Virus record (IMG/VR): IMGVR_UViG_3300037264_008423
Location: 1 to 64,000 of that record
DNA from: a virus
DNA length: 64,000 nucleotides
Reading direction: 5' to 3' (one strand)
Shown: positions 1 through 8,463 of the stretch, piece by piece
Layout: each line of letters begins with the position of its first letter
How positions within the stretch are numbered: position 1 is the stretch's first letter
Made by a program: the position numbers and the translations under genes
Notes under the pieces: model-generated
Told to the model about the DNA's origin: nothing
The model's input: the letters and a program-made list of their open reading frames with translations, nothing else
Database searches by the model: none

Positions 1-25
1 CAGCCCCCGGCTGTTGGTTGTTGAG

Positions 26-805
26 TTAGGCGGTTACTGTCGCTTGAACGTCGATGGCCGTCGCGCGGCCCAGGATTCCCACCTGGGTGTCCATGAGCGC
101 GTGGAGCGCCTGCGACCGCTTGGGCAGCGCCCAAATGTTTCCCTTCAGGGCCTCGGTGAAGGCGTTGAACAAGCGCCAGGCGTTCTTGTGCTCGGCAAAT
201 TCCGGGTGGCGCGGGGTCCGCCATTCCTTGATCACTTCCGGCAAAACCGTGATGGGGGCAACACCGCCCTCGTAGGCGCGGACAATCAGGTCATTGGCCT
301 GGCTGTCGGTTAGCTCGTGGTTCTTGTAGGCGCTGATGCGCTCGCCCTGGCTGTTCCAGCTTTCCGCCAACTGGCCGGTCGCGCGACTGACCAGGTTCGG
401 CAGGTCCAGGATGACCCGGCTGGTGTGCTTGCGGAGAACCTGGATTTCCGTGCTGAAAGCCAGGTTGTCGCACACGAACGCCGTCGATCCCACGCCCAGC
501 AGGATGCGCCATTCCTTGTCATGGGCGTTGCGCAAGCTGACCACATAGCCGTAGTCTTCCTCTACCCGGTCCTGGAGGGCCACTTGCATCAGTCCGAAGA
601 ATCGGACACCTGACTTGGCGAGCGCAAACGCGGATGTGACCACCCGCATCTTGTAGTTGGTCAGCGCCGATTCAACCTGGTCGATCAGGGCGATGTGGGG
701 CACCGGCTGCCAGGTATCGGTCGCGTCGGGAGTGACCACGGCGGCGACTTGTTCACGGGTTGCGAGTTGACCACCGCAGTGGAGCACTAATTTGGCTTCG
801 TTCAT
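26..805 (-). CDS. DUF932-like phage protein
   Basis: 259-residue protein resembling the DUF932 / phage-plasmid-like family, whose biochemical role is not established. What I see: an N-terminal segment on responding to input (VPHIALIDQVESAL), a central glycine-containing region (LLGVGSTAFVCDNLAFS) and a C-terminal helical part with LPKRSQALHALMD, all in the order usual for that family. Length is close to typical family members. It is the last gene of a minus-strand unit; an AT-rich gap of about 135 bp with a TTGTTTAC-like motif lies upstream. In other phages and plasmids such proteins sit among accessory DNA-metabolism genes. Family assignment is from recognition of sequence, function is unknown. 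Confidence 0.7.
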   Translation of the reverse strand: MNEAKLVLHCGGQLATREQVAAVVTPDATDTWQPVPHIALIDQVESALTNYKMRVVTSAFALAKSGVRFFGLMQVALQDRVEEDYGYVVSLRNAHDKEWRILLGVGSTAFVCDNLAFSTEIQVLRKHTSRVILDLPNLVSRATGQLAESWNSQGERISAYKNHELTDSQANDLIVRAYEGGVAPITVLPEVIKEWRTPRHPEFAEHKNAWRLFNAFTEALKGNIWALPKRSQALHALMDTQVGILGRATAIDVQATVTA

Positions 806-876
806 AATTTTTAGTGTTTATGTTTTGTCTTTCATTTTTGGTTGATTCTTCGCTCAACCACCGTTACGCGAAAAAT

Positions 877-884
877 GTAAACGA
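877..884 (-). promoter_or_regulatory. TTGTTTAC-type promoter motif (one mismatch)
   Basis: Reads TCGTTTAC on the minus strand followed by ATTTTT, 72 bp upstream of the ATG of the DUF932-like gene. It matches, with one mismatch, an 8-mer recurring upstream of several other transcription units in this window. Role inferred from recurrence and position only. Confidence 0.35.
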
Positions 885-942
885 TTTCTATCTACGTGTC
901 AATAGGGTAAGTGTCATTTTAATCGAAATAAATTTAATGTGA

Positions 943-2088
943 TTACGGTGCCTGTGGCACAGGTTGTGCTGAGGCCGGGTCTCCGAAAATGATGCCCTCA
1001 ATCCATTGCCGCTCATGCACCGCGCGAAATTTATCACCGAGCGGCTCACCCGCTGCGGTGAAATCAATGGTGCCGTCCGCCAGGTGAGGCATCTGCTCCA
1101 CGGAGATGAACTCCACGTCTTTAAATCGCTTGGCCTGCCAGGTATAGTGTCCGCGCCGGTAAGTAAAGCGCGGTTTAGCGCGCTCCCCGCTGATTCCATT
1201 TCCTTCTGCCGCCGCCGCCGCCGCAGGCTGGCGCGGAATGCGGTAGGTGCGGCCAATGACGTTAGGAGACCACATTTCCTTATGCTGGATCTTTTCTCTG
1301 TTCATTTTGGCCGGGCGCGTGCGGTGACCGGTTTCCACCAGCCCTGGTCGGCACGCCACGGCCAAGACAAGTTTAATCGCCAGCATGAGGGCTTTGTTAA
1401 AGAATATTTTCTCGTTATCCGGTGTCATTTCCTGGGTGACGACGCCGCTGTGCATGTCGGGGTGCTTCTGTCGCTCGTAGGCGGTCGTGTCCACCAGGGG
1501 GCACTTGGCAAAGACTTCAATGCCCCTGGAGAGCGGGTAGTTGCCGTTGTAGCTGACCGGCAAGCTGTTCGGGTAAAAGACCGGAAAATCCACCAAAATG
1601 CGGTCCACTTCGTTGTAGCACTCCAGGTAGGGAATTTCGAGCGCGGGGAGGCCCGGCAGGATGTCGGGATACTGGCCTTCGCGGCACCGGGACATGGAGA
1701 TAAAGGGCGCATGGCAGCCGTAGTAGGCGTAAGTGAACCGATCTGGCAGCACAAACAGCAGCGCCTCCAGGGGCCACTTGATCTCCGCGAATTTAAAGTC
1801 CCCTGGAAGATCCGTGTTGGATACGGCTTCAACGAACTCCTGCGCGATAAAATAGGTCGGCACTTTATTGGCGATCAAGCCCAGGGTGTTGCTGTATTCG
1901 GTGACGTGGGGCAGTTGGCGCATGTTTTTGTCCTGGACCACCATGAGGTTGCCCACGAGTGTGCTGGCGTAGTGCCGGGGATTAAAATACCCGTTAGGGG
2001 GCGTGATATTGCGCGGGTGAGCGGCGCGGAAAGCCAGGGGGAGCTTCTCTTCCAAGGTGTCCGCTAAGCGGCGAAGGTCAGTGGTCAT
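943..2088 (-). CDS. hypothetical phage protein with C-terminal RRGH motif
   Basis: 381 residues, no confident family. The N-terminal 250 residues look globular, with YYGCHAP, a Cys/His-containing stretch and GHRTRPAKMN near residue 260. After an Ala-rich linker (about residues 290-300) comes RRGHYTWQAKRFKD. That tail resembles a short C-terminal motif (RRGHxRxQ) that I know from many phage and plasmid proteins, among them the Cas12a inhibitor AcrVA2. Similarity is confined to this motif, so no function should be inferred. It is followed on the same strand by the DUF932-like gene. Start chosen at the ATG nearest the upstream gap. Confidence 0.55.
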   Translation of the reverse strand: MTTDLRRLADTLEEKLPLAFRAAHPRNITPPNGYFNPRHYASTLVGNLMVVQDKNMRQLPHVTEYSNTLGLIANKVPTYFIAQEFVEAVSNTDLPGDFKFAEIKWPLEALLFVLPDRFTYAYYGCHAPFISMSRCREGQYPDILPGLPALEIPYLECYNEVDRILVDFPVFYPNSLPVSYNGNYPLSRGIEVFAKCPLVDTTAYERQKHPDMHSGVVTQEMTPDNEKIFFNKALMLAIKLVLAVACRPGLVETGHRTRPAKMNREKIQHKEMWSPNVIGRTYRIPRQPAAAAAAEGNGISGERAKPRFTYRRGHYTWQAKRFKDVEFISVEQMPHLADGTIDFTAAGEPLGDKFRAVHERQWIEGIIFGDPASAQPVPQAP

Positions 2089-2112
2089 ACTGGTTAAGCA
2101 AAGTCTTCAGGT

Positions 2113-2592
2113 TTAAAATCCGCCGCGCACAGCCTGGTGCGGATGCACCGGGGGAGTTTTTGAACGGCTAGGGTCCGCCATCCATTCTTTAAAGCACCCG
2201 CCCACGAATAACGCGATAATACCCAGCCCGAACAGCCCGGCTTTTCTCTGTCCGGGATCACTGTCTAAAGTCATACCAATAATCGTTGCTACCAGGAGAA
2301 AAACCGCTAGAACAATACCAGCAATGATAAACCAACCCGCGGCAGTGCTAGCGGAATCTGAATCTTCAGACCGTAGGCCGTGTCGCGCGTGGCTGACGCC
2401 GATGGTGGCCTTCTGAGTGCGCTCGGCGGCCCTGACGGCGGCAGCGACACGCCTGGCTTCTTTTTCTACGGGCGTTTCATCCGCCCTTTCAGCCGCCTTC
2501 TCCATATTGGAGTTCAGCCGTTGCAGTAGGCGCTCGATATTCTCCAGTTTGGACAGCTTGGCACCGTTAACATCATCTGTATTATAATGCAT
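2113..2592 (-). CDS. small membrane protein with coiled-coil N-terminus
   Basis: 159 residues. Residues about 12-60 are charged and heptad-like (KLENIERLLQRLNSNMEKA), consistent with a coiled coil. Two hydrophobic stretches follow (WFIIAGIVLAVFLLVATII and AGLFGLGIIALFVGG), consistent with two membrane helices, then a short charged tail. No family recognised. A holin-like role is conceivable from topology but nothing else supports it, and the long charged N-terminus is unusual for a holin. It lies upstream of the minus-strand gene at 943-2088 and diverges from the tape-measure gene. Confidence 0.6.
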   Translation of the reverse strand: MHYNTDDVNGAKLSKLENIERLLQRLNSNMEKAAERADETPVEKEARRVAAAVRAAERTQKATIGVSHARHGLRSEDSDSASTAAGWFIIAGIVLAVFLLVATIIGMTLDSDPGQRKAGLFGLGIIALFVGGCFKEWMADPSRSKTPPVHPHQAVRGGF

Positions 2593-2634
2593 AGGAGCTA
2601 AAGTAAAGCACCCCGGTTAAGTCGTCAATATATT

Positions 2635-2642
2635 TTGTTTAC
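2635..2642 (+). promoter_or_regulatory. TTGTTTAC promoter motif upstream of tape measure gene
   Basis: Exact TTGTTTAC followed after four bases by TATACT, 41 bp before the ATG of the tape measure gene and in the correct orientation. The combination TTGTTTAC-N4-TATAnT is seen again at 52457. Promoter role is inferred. Confidence 0.5.
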
Positions 2643-2683
2643 TTTTTATACTTAAGTTGGAAGCGTAGGTAAAGCAGTTAAAT

Positions 2684-5026
2684 ATGGCTGTAACTATAGA
2701 CCAAGTTGGACACACTTTCGATAACGTGGCTGAGGACATCAAGAAGATGGAGCGGTCCTCAAACGCGGTAGCCAAGACCTTTGATGATCTCATTAACAAA
2801 ATCATCATCCAGCGCCCCCGCCTGGAGTCAATATTCGGAGCCTTTAAACTGGAAAAGCTGCCCCTTGGCCTGGGTAAAATAGCCCAGCACATCGCCACAC
2901 CCCTCGGTAAGCTGGAGGAAAACTTCCACCGGAGCCGGATCAAGGCAAGCATGGTGCAGACCAAGATGCTGGATCTGGAAAATCGGATAAACTACGCCTA
3001 TTTTACCGGCAATACCTTGATGGTAAAGCACTTGGAGCTTAAAAAGTCGTATCTCCGCGAGTTTCAAGCCAAACTCAACCTCACCGAGAAGGATATCGAT
3101 CTGCGGCGGCAGGCGGTCAAATTTACGGGTGAGCAGTTTAGTTACGAGCTGCTATTCCTGAGAAACCTGGGCAAATCCCTGAAATTGAGCGGCGACCTGA
3201 ACCGGTCCCTGGTCGATGCTAATTCAAACCTGGGCGCGCGCTACCAGCTCAATCAGCGGGTTTTGGAAGTGGGAATCAAAACCGGCCACGCTTTCCAGGG
3301 AATGCTGGACGCCTCACGGTCACTGACCGAGGCGGGTTTTGACCTGCGAGGCAACTTCGCGGACGTGTTGGACGTGGTGGTCAAGATGAAGGACGGGCTG
3401 GGGGTATCCTACGAAAATAGCGCGCAACTGGCGCGCATCTTTGAGATTAACCTCAAGTCACCCGTTCAGGAAGTGGCCGACCGGATCACCGCTATCAAGC
3501 AGCAGACCTCCCTGACCGCGGATGAGGCGACTCGATTCACCACTGAAATCGGTAAAGCTTTGCAGCTATTGGGTCCAGGCGCGATCCAAGGCTCGGCGGG
3601 GCGCGTGGCCACTTACGTGACTTTGATGGCGGGGAGCATGAAAGATGTGGGCGGCGACGCTCAGGAAGTCGTAAAAATTTTCTCGGAAATGACCAAGGGC
3701 ACCGCCCAGGGGTTTATGCTGCGGGGATTGTCCGGGGTCCAATCGCCGGGAGCCGTGGGCACCGAGGCAGGCGCTCAGGCGGCCATGCAGAATTTTGACC
3801 GGCTTATCCGCAATCTGGTATCCGCCGCTCCGGGCACAATGGCTTACGTGGCCCAACTGGAAGCCGCCGCGCAAATCATGGGCACCTCCGCCGAGACGGT
3901 CGTGCGCTGGCGGGACATGATGCAAAAGGCCAACGAGCCGCTGGACGAAAATCAAAAGCTACTAAAGGCGTGGCAGGAGCAGACGGCTGCCGCCAACATG
4001 GCGGTGGGCCGGTTAAGAGAATCCATCGGCATGCTGACCCAGCGCGCCTTCAGTCCGCTCCTGCGCTACCTTACTCCCGTCATCAACGCGCTGGCCACTT
4101 TCGTGGGCAAGATCGCGGCCAGCCCGGTGTCGCTGTGGTCCGCAGTCAGTCTGGTGGGCGTGGGCACGGGAGTGCTGATCGTCTCGTTGAGCAAGCTGAT
4201 CTACACCTTCTACCAGTCCGCCGTGGCCTCCGCCGCGCTGGCTAAAGCGGAATTGTTGAGGAATGCCCTGAAAGCGGGAGCGGGAGCTGGCGCGGGAGCG
4301 GGTTGGACCGGATGGCTGCTAAACTATGTGACACAGCATACGACCGCCTCCACCAAGGGTCTTACCGCCCTTAACACGCGGCTGTTGGCGGTGGTAACGC
4401 GTTTGGGCAGTATCGGACCTTTCCTGGCCATTGCGGTTGCGGGAGCCATTGGCTACGGTGTGGGAACTCTGATCCGAAAAGCGTGGGAAAGCTGGAATCC
4501 ATTTAAGAAGATGGAGGAAGCCGTCTATTCCGGCACGACCAAGGCAGCGGATAAAGCGGGAGTCCGCACTGCCGCCGTGGATCGAGAAGCTAACAAGTAT
4601 CGCTGGGACAGGGTTATGGGTAATATTCAGCAGATGATCTACGCAGGCAAATCTTCCGAAGTTGAACCCTATTTTCGCAGCGTTCTTCATCGTATTCCGG
4701 GCGCGGATACCGCGCAAGGCATACAGAATTTGTTAAATCGACTGATCGAAACCCAAGCGATAAGCCGCGAGCGTTTGGCGCTATTCTCTCCAGTCGAGGA
4801 ATGGGATAAAACCAAAGCTAAGGATGCCGAGCTTATTGCTATTTTTCAGGCGATGCTCTACCGTTTGGGCACTTCCGGCGATTTACTGAAAAAATCCAAT
4901 GAAGCTAAGCAACGTGAAATGGAACAGCAAAAATATGAAAAATTTATGGAGTTCATGCATAATTCCATCCAATTTAAATTAACACCCGATCCCGGATCAA
5001 TCAACCGGGTGGAGCGGTATCGTTGA
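2684..5026 (+). CDS. tail tape measure protein
   Basis: 780 residues. Predicted tape measure protein, the internal ruler that fixes tail length. Long helical N-terminal region (residues 1-250), then a region rich in small residues, then hydrophobic segments near residues 480-520 (VSLVGVGTGVLIVSL) and 580-605 (FLAIAVAGAIGYGVGTLI), separated by a Gly/Ala run (AGAGAGAGAG). This helical-plus-hydrophobic-patch layout is typical of tape measures and not of enzymes. The length would suit a tail of roughly 110-120 nm by the usual rule of thumb (inference). The next gene follows after 4 bp, and it is a probable tail or baseplate component. Confidence 0.75.
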   Translation: MAVTIDQVGHTFDNVAEDIKKMERSSNAVAKTFDDLINKIIIQRPRLESIFGAFKLEKLPLGLGKIAQHIATPLGKLEENFHRSRIKASMVQTKMLDLENRINYAYFTGNTLMVKHLELKKSYLREFQAKLNLTEKDIDLRRQAVKFTGEQFSYELLFLRNLGKSLKLSGDLNRSLVDANSNLGARYQLNQRVLEVGIKTGHAFQGMLDASRSLTEAGFDLRGNFADVLDVVVKMKDGLGVSYENSAQLARIFEINLKSPVQEVADRITAIKQQTSLTADEATRFTTEIGKALQLLGPGAIQGSAGRVATYVTLMAGSMKDVGGDAQEVVKIFSEMTKGTAQGFMLRGLSGVQSPGAVGTEAGAQAAMQNFDRLIRNLVSAAPGTMAYVAQLEAAAQIMGTSAETVVRWRDMMQKANEPLDENQKLLKAWQEQTAAANMAVGRLRESIGMLTQRAFSPLLRYLTPVINALATFVGKIAASPVSLWSAVSLVGVGTGVLIVSLSKLIYTFYQSAVASAALAKAELLRNALKAGAGAGAGAGWTGWLLNYVTQHTTASTKGLTALNTRLLAVVTRLGSIGPFLAIAVAGAIGYGVGTLIRKAWESWNPFKKMEEAVYSGTTKAADKAGVRTAAVDREANKYRWDRVMGNIQQMIYAGKSSEVEPYFRSVLHRIPGADTAQGIQNLLNRLIETQAISRERLALFSPVEEWDKTKAKDAELIAIFQAMLYRLGTSGDLLKKSNEAKQREMEQQKYEKFMEFMHNSIQFKLTPDPGSINRVERYR

Positions 5027-5030
5027 GTCT

Positions 5031-5909
5031 ATGCCTACCACGCAGCTTCAAAGAAACAGTTATCCTCACTGTGGCCGATTGTTGGTGTTGGAAACGGGTA
5101 GAACCACGGGTTTTGACGCGGTAACTCCGCCTATTAACGCCACTGTGCTCAATTTTCCGGCCATGCCCGACTCTATCGAACTGGCGCGCAGCGCGGATTA
5201 CACGGTGGTGAACAGCCAAGTCATGCCGGACGGCATCCACCAGTATAAGTGGACCAACCCGCTCAATATCCCTTTCTCTTTTAAACTCCATTCTTTCGAC
5301 CCGGAGTTTTGTCCGCGCGGCGCGCTGTCCTTGCTGGAAGTGGCCGCCTTGCTTCACTCTTTTTCCGTGCCCCTGTCTAAGACGGGTGTCGGGACTAAAG
5401 TTTTTGTTTCCGTCAAGGATAGTCGTCCCGACGCAGAGCGCGGAGGTTCTCAGGCCGCTTTGGAAAGTAGCGGACAGTCCACGGACAATCCCTACGTGGT
5501 TACCCCGGATACGCAGCATGACTTCAGCCCTCCGGTGACACTGCGCTTGGACATTATTTATGTGGACGAAAGTTCTCCCGGCATTTCGTGCATCGGCTAC
5601 GTCAAGGACGTGAAGGCCAAACTCAACGGGCCTTGGCTCAGAGGTCCCAACAATTCCTACAATTTACCCTCTTCCGGTGATTTTGAGTTTACCTTCGTGC
5701 ATGTGCCCGGTCACGGTAACGATTACAGCATTACCACCAATACCGTAGGCAGCAGCGCCTACATGGCCCAGGCTTACGGGGATGACGTTGAGGAGCGGCT
5801 CTACAACACACAAAAATTGGGTTTGGAATCAGGCCGAGGCTACACGGGGTTTAAGAATAACGTGCCCCCGCCGCGCCGCTCGCCTGGTCGCAGATCGGGC
5901 GGACGTTAG
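5031..5909 (+). CDS. probable tail/baseplate structural protein
   Basis: 292 residues, beta-rich with no signal peptide. It starts 5 bp after the tape measure stop and is probably co-transcribed with it. The N-terminal half (VLNFPAMPDSIELARSADYT, then NPLNIPFSFKLHSFDP) recalls the tube-associated adaptor proteins of contractile injection systems, which link tube and spike. The C-terminus is basic and Arg/Pro/Gly-rich (PPPRRSPGRRSGGR), suggesting a flexible or nucleic-acid-facing tail. Exact counterpart in T4 not assignable. Converges with the SbcC-like gene with only a few bases between them. Confidence 0.55.
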   Translation: MPTTQLQRNSYPHCGRLLVLETGRTTGFDAVTPPINATVLNFPAMPDSIELARSADYTVVNSQVMPDGIHQYKWTNPLNIPFSFKLHSFDPEFCPRGALSLLEVAALLHSFSVPLSKTGVGTKVFVSVKDSRPDAERGGSQAALESSGQSTDNPYVVTPDTQHDFSPPVTLRLDIIYVDESSPGISCIGYVKDVKAKLNGPWLRGPNNSYNLPSSGDFEFTFVHVPGHGNDYSITTNTVGSSAYMAQAYGDDVEERLYNTQKLGLESGRGYTGFKNNVPPPRRSPGRRSGGR

Positions 5910-5915
5910 TGGCGG

Positions 5916-7862
5916 TCATTGCCAGCGATAGACTGTTCCCTCGGTCCGGGTTTTCTCGGCCAGCAGCACGTAATCGGCGTAGCTGGCCGCCTCGATGTGG
6001 TGATCGACCACGAAAATCAGGATACCCAGGCGGTGAGCCAGCTCCTTCAGGTAAGCGAAGATACTGCGGCGCACCTGGGTGTCCTGCCCGGTCGTAATCT
6101 CGTCATACCATCGGAAGCCAATCCGCTGGGACACCTGGCCGATCTCCGACAAATTCTCAGCGATGATTAAGTTGGTGAGACCGGCTTCGCCATTGGAGCT
6201 GCCTTCAGGCCGTTTGCTGCCAATGAGGTTGTCCACTCGGATGACCAGTTGGGCCTTGGTGTCTCCGCTGGCCAGCTCGCGCCGGGTCTCGTAGCTGACT
6301 TTGAGCGTGCCTCCGGTCATCAGGTTAGAGATGCGCTGGGCGATGCGGTTAAGCGGGGCGATGGCCTCGCTTAAGATCATGTTGGGAATACCAGCCGGTC
6401 CAAAGGCTTTCTGCCAGTAAGTCAGGACTTTAAGCATCTCTTCCTCACCGGCAAGATCTTCGGCGGCCCCCGCGACTCGTGTTTTCTCCCCTTGGGTGGC
6501 CCGTTCCCGCTCTTCGACGATGGCTAACCGCTTGTTTACCTCCTGCGCGTCAGGCCCCCGCTCGTAATGGGCAATGTGCAGATCTCGCTGGTGGATTTCG
6601 GCGTTCAGCCGGTGGATCATCCGGTCATTTTTGGTAACCTGCTCGTTCAACGTGCCAATCTCGTCCCGGTGGGCCTTGATTTTGAGCTGGTTGGTCAGCT
6701 TGGCAATTTGATCGGTCAGGGCTTCTTTCTGCTTGCGGATCTTTTCGCACCGTTGCTCGGCGACCTGGAGCGCCTGGGATTCGCTCTTGACTTTAGCCTC
6801 GGCCTTGGACAGCTCTGACGCGCTGTGCTGGGCATCCCATGTCTTGCCGCAGGTGGGGCAATTCTTGGGCACGGACTGCATTTCCGTCAGCGTTTCCTGG
6901 GCCTGCTCCTGGCGAGTCTGACAGGCGGAATGGTCGGCCACAGCCTCGTTATATTCCACCTCCTTGAGGGCCAGAGAATCCCGCAGTGTTTGGCGCTTAA
7001 CCTCGATTTCATGGCTGAGCTGCGCGATGGTGTTTTCCAGGTGCTTCATGCACTGCTTGGCCTTTTTAATGGCCTCCTCTCCCGCCTGCGCCGCGTTACG
7101 GTCATTATGGTTTTGAATGCGCAGTTGCTTCAGGCGCTCTTTGAACTGCGCCGCTTGTGTGCTATGCTCTTCCACGGCCTCCTGGTGGTCTTCTTGGGCT
7201 TCCCGCAGGTCGGCGTTCAGGTTAGCCAGGCGCATTTTGGACGCTTCCAAAGCCTGCCGGGCGACTTCAACCTGCCGCCAACCGGCCAAGGCCAGCTTGT
7301 TGGCGCGCTCGCTGTAGTCGGTCCAGGGCGGCTGGGCCAGGGCCGCCAGTAGCATGTTTACCGCTTCCTGCTGGGGTAGCTTGGAAAAGTTCAGGCGCTT
7401 GCCCTCCAAAAACACCGTCCAGGCAGCTAATTCCGGGCTGATCCGCAGTGCGCGCGACAACTCCAGCCGGGTCTGGTCCACGTGCCCCCGGCAAATGCGC
7501 TGTCCCTGGTAGGTGAAAGCCAGGCCCGAATCGGTCGCCGCCAATTCCGCGCATTTGTAGCCCATTTCCACGACGAGGGGCTTGCCGAGCAATTCGGCTC
7601 CAACTTGCACGTAGGTGTCCTTGGGATTGAAGTCGGGCGCGTAGTGGCCTAGGTCGGTAAAGCGCCCTCTGACTCCAGTAAGGGTGCGGCTCAGGGCTTC
7701 GCCCAAGCTGGTCTTACCGGAACCAACGCTCTGTAATTTGCCCCCGGAGGCGAGGTTGCTGCCGATCACCAGGATCAGCCCTTGCGCGGGAAACTCCAGG
7801 TGGGCGCTCTTAACCCTTTCCCAGTTCCTTATAGTGATGTGTTTTAGCTGTAAATCCGGCAT
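5916..7862 (-). CDS. SbcC/Rad50-like recombination endonuclease ATPase (gp46-like)
   Basis: 648 residues. ATPase subunit of a Mre11-Rad50-type nuclease, equivalent to T4 gp46, acting in DNA end processing and recombination-dependent replication. P-loop GSGKTS at residues 47-52; a long coiled coil from about 190 to 500 is broken by a zinc hook CPTC at residues 335-338; the C-terminal lobe has a signature-like SNGEAG and a Walker B region WYDEITTGQD near 585, then VVDHH. Oddity: the P-loop is preceded by a longer loop than usual (G34 to G47, with SGGKLQSVG). The likely nuclease partner lies 32 kb away at 39979-41007 on the same strand. Confidence 0.9.
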   Translation of the reverse strand: MPDLQLKHITIRNWERVKSAHLEFPAQGLILVIGSNLASGGKLQSVGSGKTSLGEALSRTLTGVRGRFTDLGHYAPDFNPKDTYVQVGAELLGKPLVVEMGYKCAELAATDSGLAFTYQGQRICRGHVDQTRLELSRALRISPELAAWTVFLEGKRLNFSKLPQQEAVNMLLAALAQPPWTDYSERANKLALAGWRQVEVARQALEASKMRLANLNADLREAQEDHQEAVEEHSTQAAQFKERLKQLRIQNHNDRNAAQAGEEAIKKAKQCMKHLENTIAQLSHEIEVKRQTLRDSLALKEVEYNEAVADHSACQTRQEQAQETLTEMQSVPKNCPTCGKTWDAQHSASELSKAEAKVKSESQALQVAEQRCEKIRKQKEALTDQIAKLTNQLKIKAHRDEIGTLNEQVTKNDRMIHRLNAEIHQRDLHIAHYERGPDAQEVNKRLAIVEERERATQGEKTRVAGAAEDLAGEEEMLKVLTYWQKAFGPAGIPNMILSEAIAPLNRIAQRISNLMTGGTLKVSYETRRELASGDTKAQLVIRVDNLIGSKRPEGSSNGEAGLTNLIIAENLSEIGQVSQRIGFRWYDEITTGQDTQVRRSIFAYLKELAHRLGILIFVVDHHIEAASYADYVLLAEKTRTEGTVYRWQ

Positions 7863-7890
7863 ATAAAATTTAAGTCTTTATGTCATATTT

Positions 7891-8426
7891 ATGATCATGC
7901 TGAAATCATGTTCCATATGCATAGAACAGAAAACTTTAGACTGTTTTGAAGGCAAAAAATCTTGTTTGGAATGCCGTAAGAAGCACAGGGCGGCTTTGGA
8001 GCGGCATCGATTAAAAATAAAGCAAAGATCGCCAAGCAACACCGCCTCTACTACGCACGGCTTAAAAAAGCCGGTAAAACCCATTATCAACTGCACAAAG
8101 AAGCGTGGAAAGCTAAAAACCACCAAAGATGGCTTGAAAGAAAGCTCAGATTTGAAAGTTTTAAGAAAACGCAGCATTGCTGCAAATGTCCTGAGAATCA
8201 TCCGGCATGCCTAGAGTTTCATCACCGGGACCCTACTCAAAAACTGGTAAATATAACGCAAGCTTGGCGCTATTGGCCTTGGGATCGGGTCTGGGAGGAA
8301 CTGGATAAATGTGACTGCTTGTGCGCCAATTGTCATAGAAAGCTTCACCATGACCTGGGCTACACCGGCGCAAAGATTGAGCGAGATTTTAATAGCCCTC
8401 CCAGCCACAGAGTTCCACGTATTTAA
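7891..8426 (+). pseudogene. HNH endonuclease gene split by a frameshift
   Basis: Two overlapping frames together make one HNH homing endonuclease. The first frame (from ATG 7891) supplies a zinc ribbon (CSIC...CLECRKKH). A change by one base around the A-run at 8013-8021 moves into the frame ending with TAA at 8424-8426, which supplies a basic helical linker and the HNH core: CCKCPENH, LEFHHRDP, then CDCLCANCHRKLHHD. Read unshifted, the first frame instead gives a meaningless C-terminus ending at 8214. Either a real frameshift mutation, a homopolymer sequencing error, or slippage. The family normally acts as a free-standing homing nuclease spreading its own gene. Confidence 0.75.
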
Positions 8427-8463
8427 AGGGATGACGGAAATGCGATACCGGCGTTAAAGCGAC

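Noticed and set aside
1006-2067. Long plus-strand frame opposite the 943-2088 gene
   Set aside because: It mirrors the minus-strand gene, has an improbable His/Arg-rich composition and no family features, so it is a shadow. The same reasoning removes 61683-62993 (minus) and 33192-34250 (minus).
943-2088. Anti-CRISPR call from the RRGH-type C-terminus
   Set aside because: The motif is shared by many unrelated phage and plasmid proteins and the rest of the protein does not resemble AcrVA2.
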